Positions 6,080 through 6,129 of a DNA stretch of 6,129 nt are shown in pieces. Below the pieces are notes generated by a model. It made no database searches. It saw only the letters and a list, made by a program, of their open reading frames with translations, and had not been told where the DNA came from. The DNA is from DAMCAP01 sp964369265 (GTDB taxonomy: Bacteria; Bacillota; Clostridia; Oscillospirales; Ruminococcaceae): the NCBI GenBank assembly GCA_964369265.1, contig CAYJEV010000099.1:1-6129 (forward strand), read 5' to 3'. Every line of letters starts with the position of its first letter. Positions within the stretch are counted from its first letter, which is position 1. The position numbers and the translations under genes were made by a program.

Positions 6080-6129
6080 ATAATCTTCACTACGCTGCGA
6101 TTATTTATATTCCTCGCAGGGGCGATTTT
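6075..6129. repeat. 55-bp intergenic repeat unit, copy B (runs to window edge)
   Basis: This copy matches 31-85 in the same orientation at 50 of 55 positions. Its 11-nt arms (6075-6085 and 6099-6109) pair perfectly around a 13-nt loop; three of the five differences from copy A fall in the loop and two form a restored pair. It overlaps the last two bases of the final sense codon and the stop codon of the membrane-protein gene. The identity continues to the last base of the window, so the element probably extends beyond it. The hairpin might act at the mRNA 3' end, but no clear T-tract follows. Confidence 0.8.

Overview
The window is AT-rich bacterial chromosome with dense, single-strand (+) gene packing, strong AGGAGG-type ribosome binding sites and two TTG starts. 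A DnaD/DnaB-like primosome protein followed by a DnaI/DnaC-type helicase loader is a pairing typical of Bacillota, so I place it in Clostridia or a relative. I cannot name the genus from the sequence.

Layout. Positions 1-167 are a gene-free composite repeat: two copies of a 39-bp hairpin (1-39 and 129-167), a 55-bp repeat unit (31-85) and a further stem-loop (88-130). Positions 168-393 hold a candidate promoter, a 110-nt imperfect palindrome (239-348) and a doubtful 52-codon leader ORF (231-389). A nitroreductase-family flavoprotein (394-957) follows and ends in an intrinsic terminator (978-1004). Immediately after it is an extended -10 promoter (1006-1034).

That promoter heads a six-gene cluster with gaps of 2-40 bp and no visible internal terminator. 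The genes are the DnaD-domain primosome protein (TTG start at 1097), the AAA+ helicase loader, a Nif3-family dinuclear metal protein (TTG start), deoxyribose-phosphate aldolase (deoC), a malic enzyme and a small four-helix membrane protein. The window ends inside a second copy of the 55-bp repeat unit (6075-6129), in the same orientation as the first, which takes in the stop codon of the last gene.

Function. The first two cluster genes probably act together in loading the replicative helicase. The next three are housekeeping metabolism: deoxynucleoside salvage, malate to pyruvate, and a widely conserved Nif3 protein of unsettled role. They look co-transcribed rather than part of one pathway. 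I see no mobile-element genes, CRISPR, tRNA, rRNA or defence system. The least explained material is the non-coding structure in the first 390 bases and its relative at the right edge.
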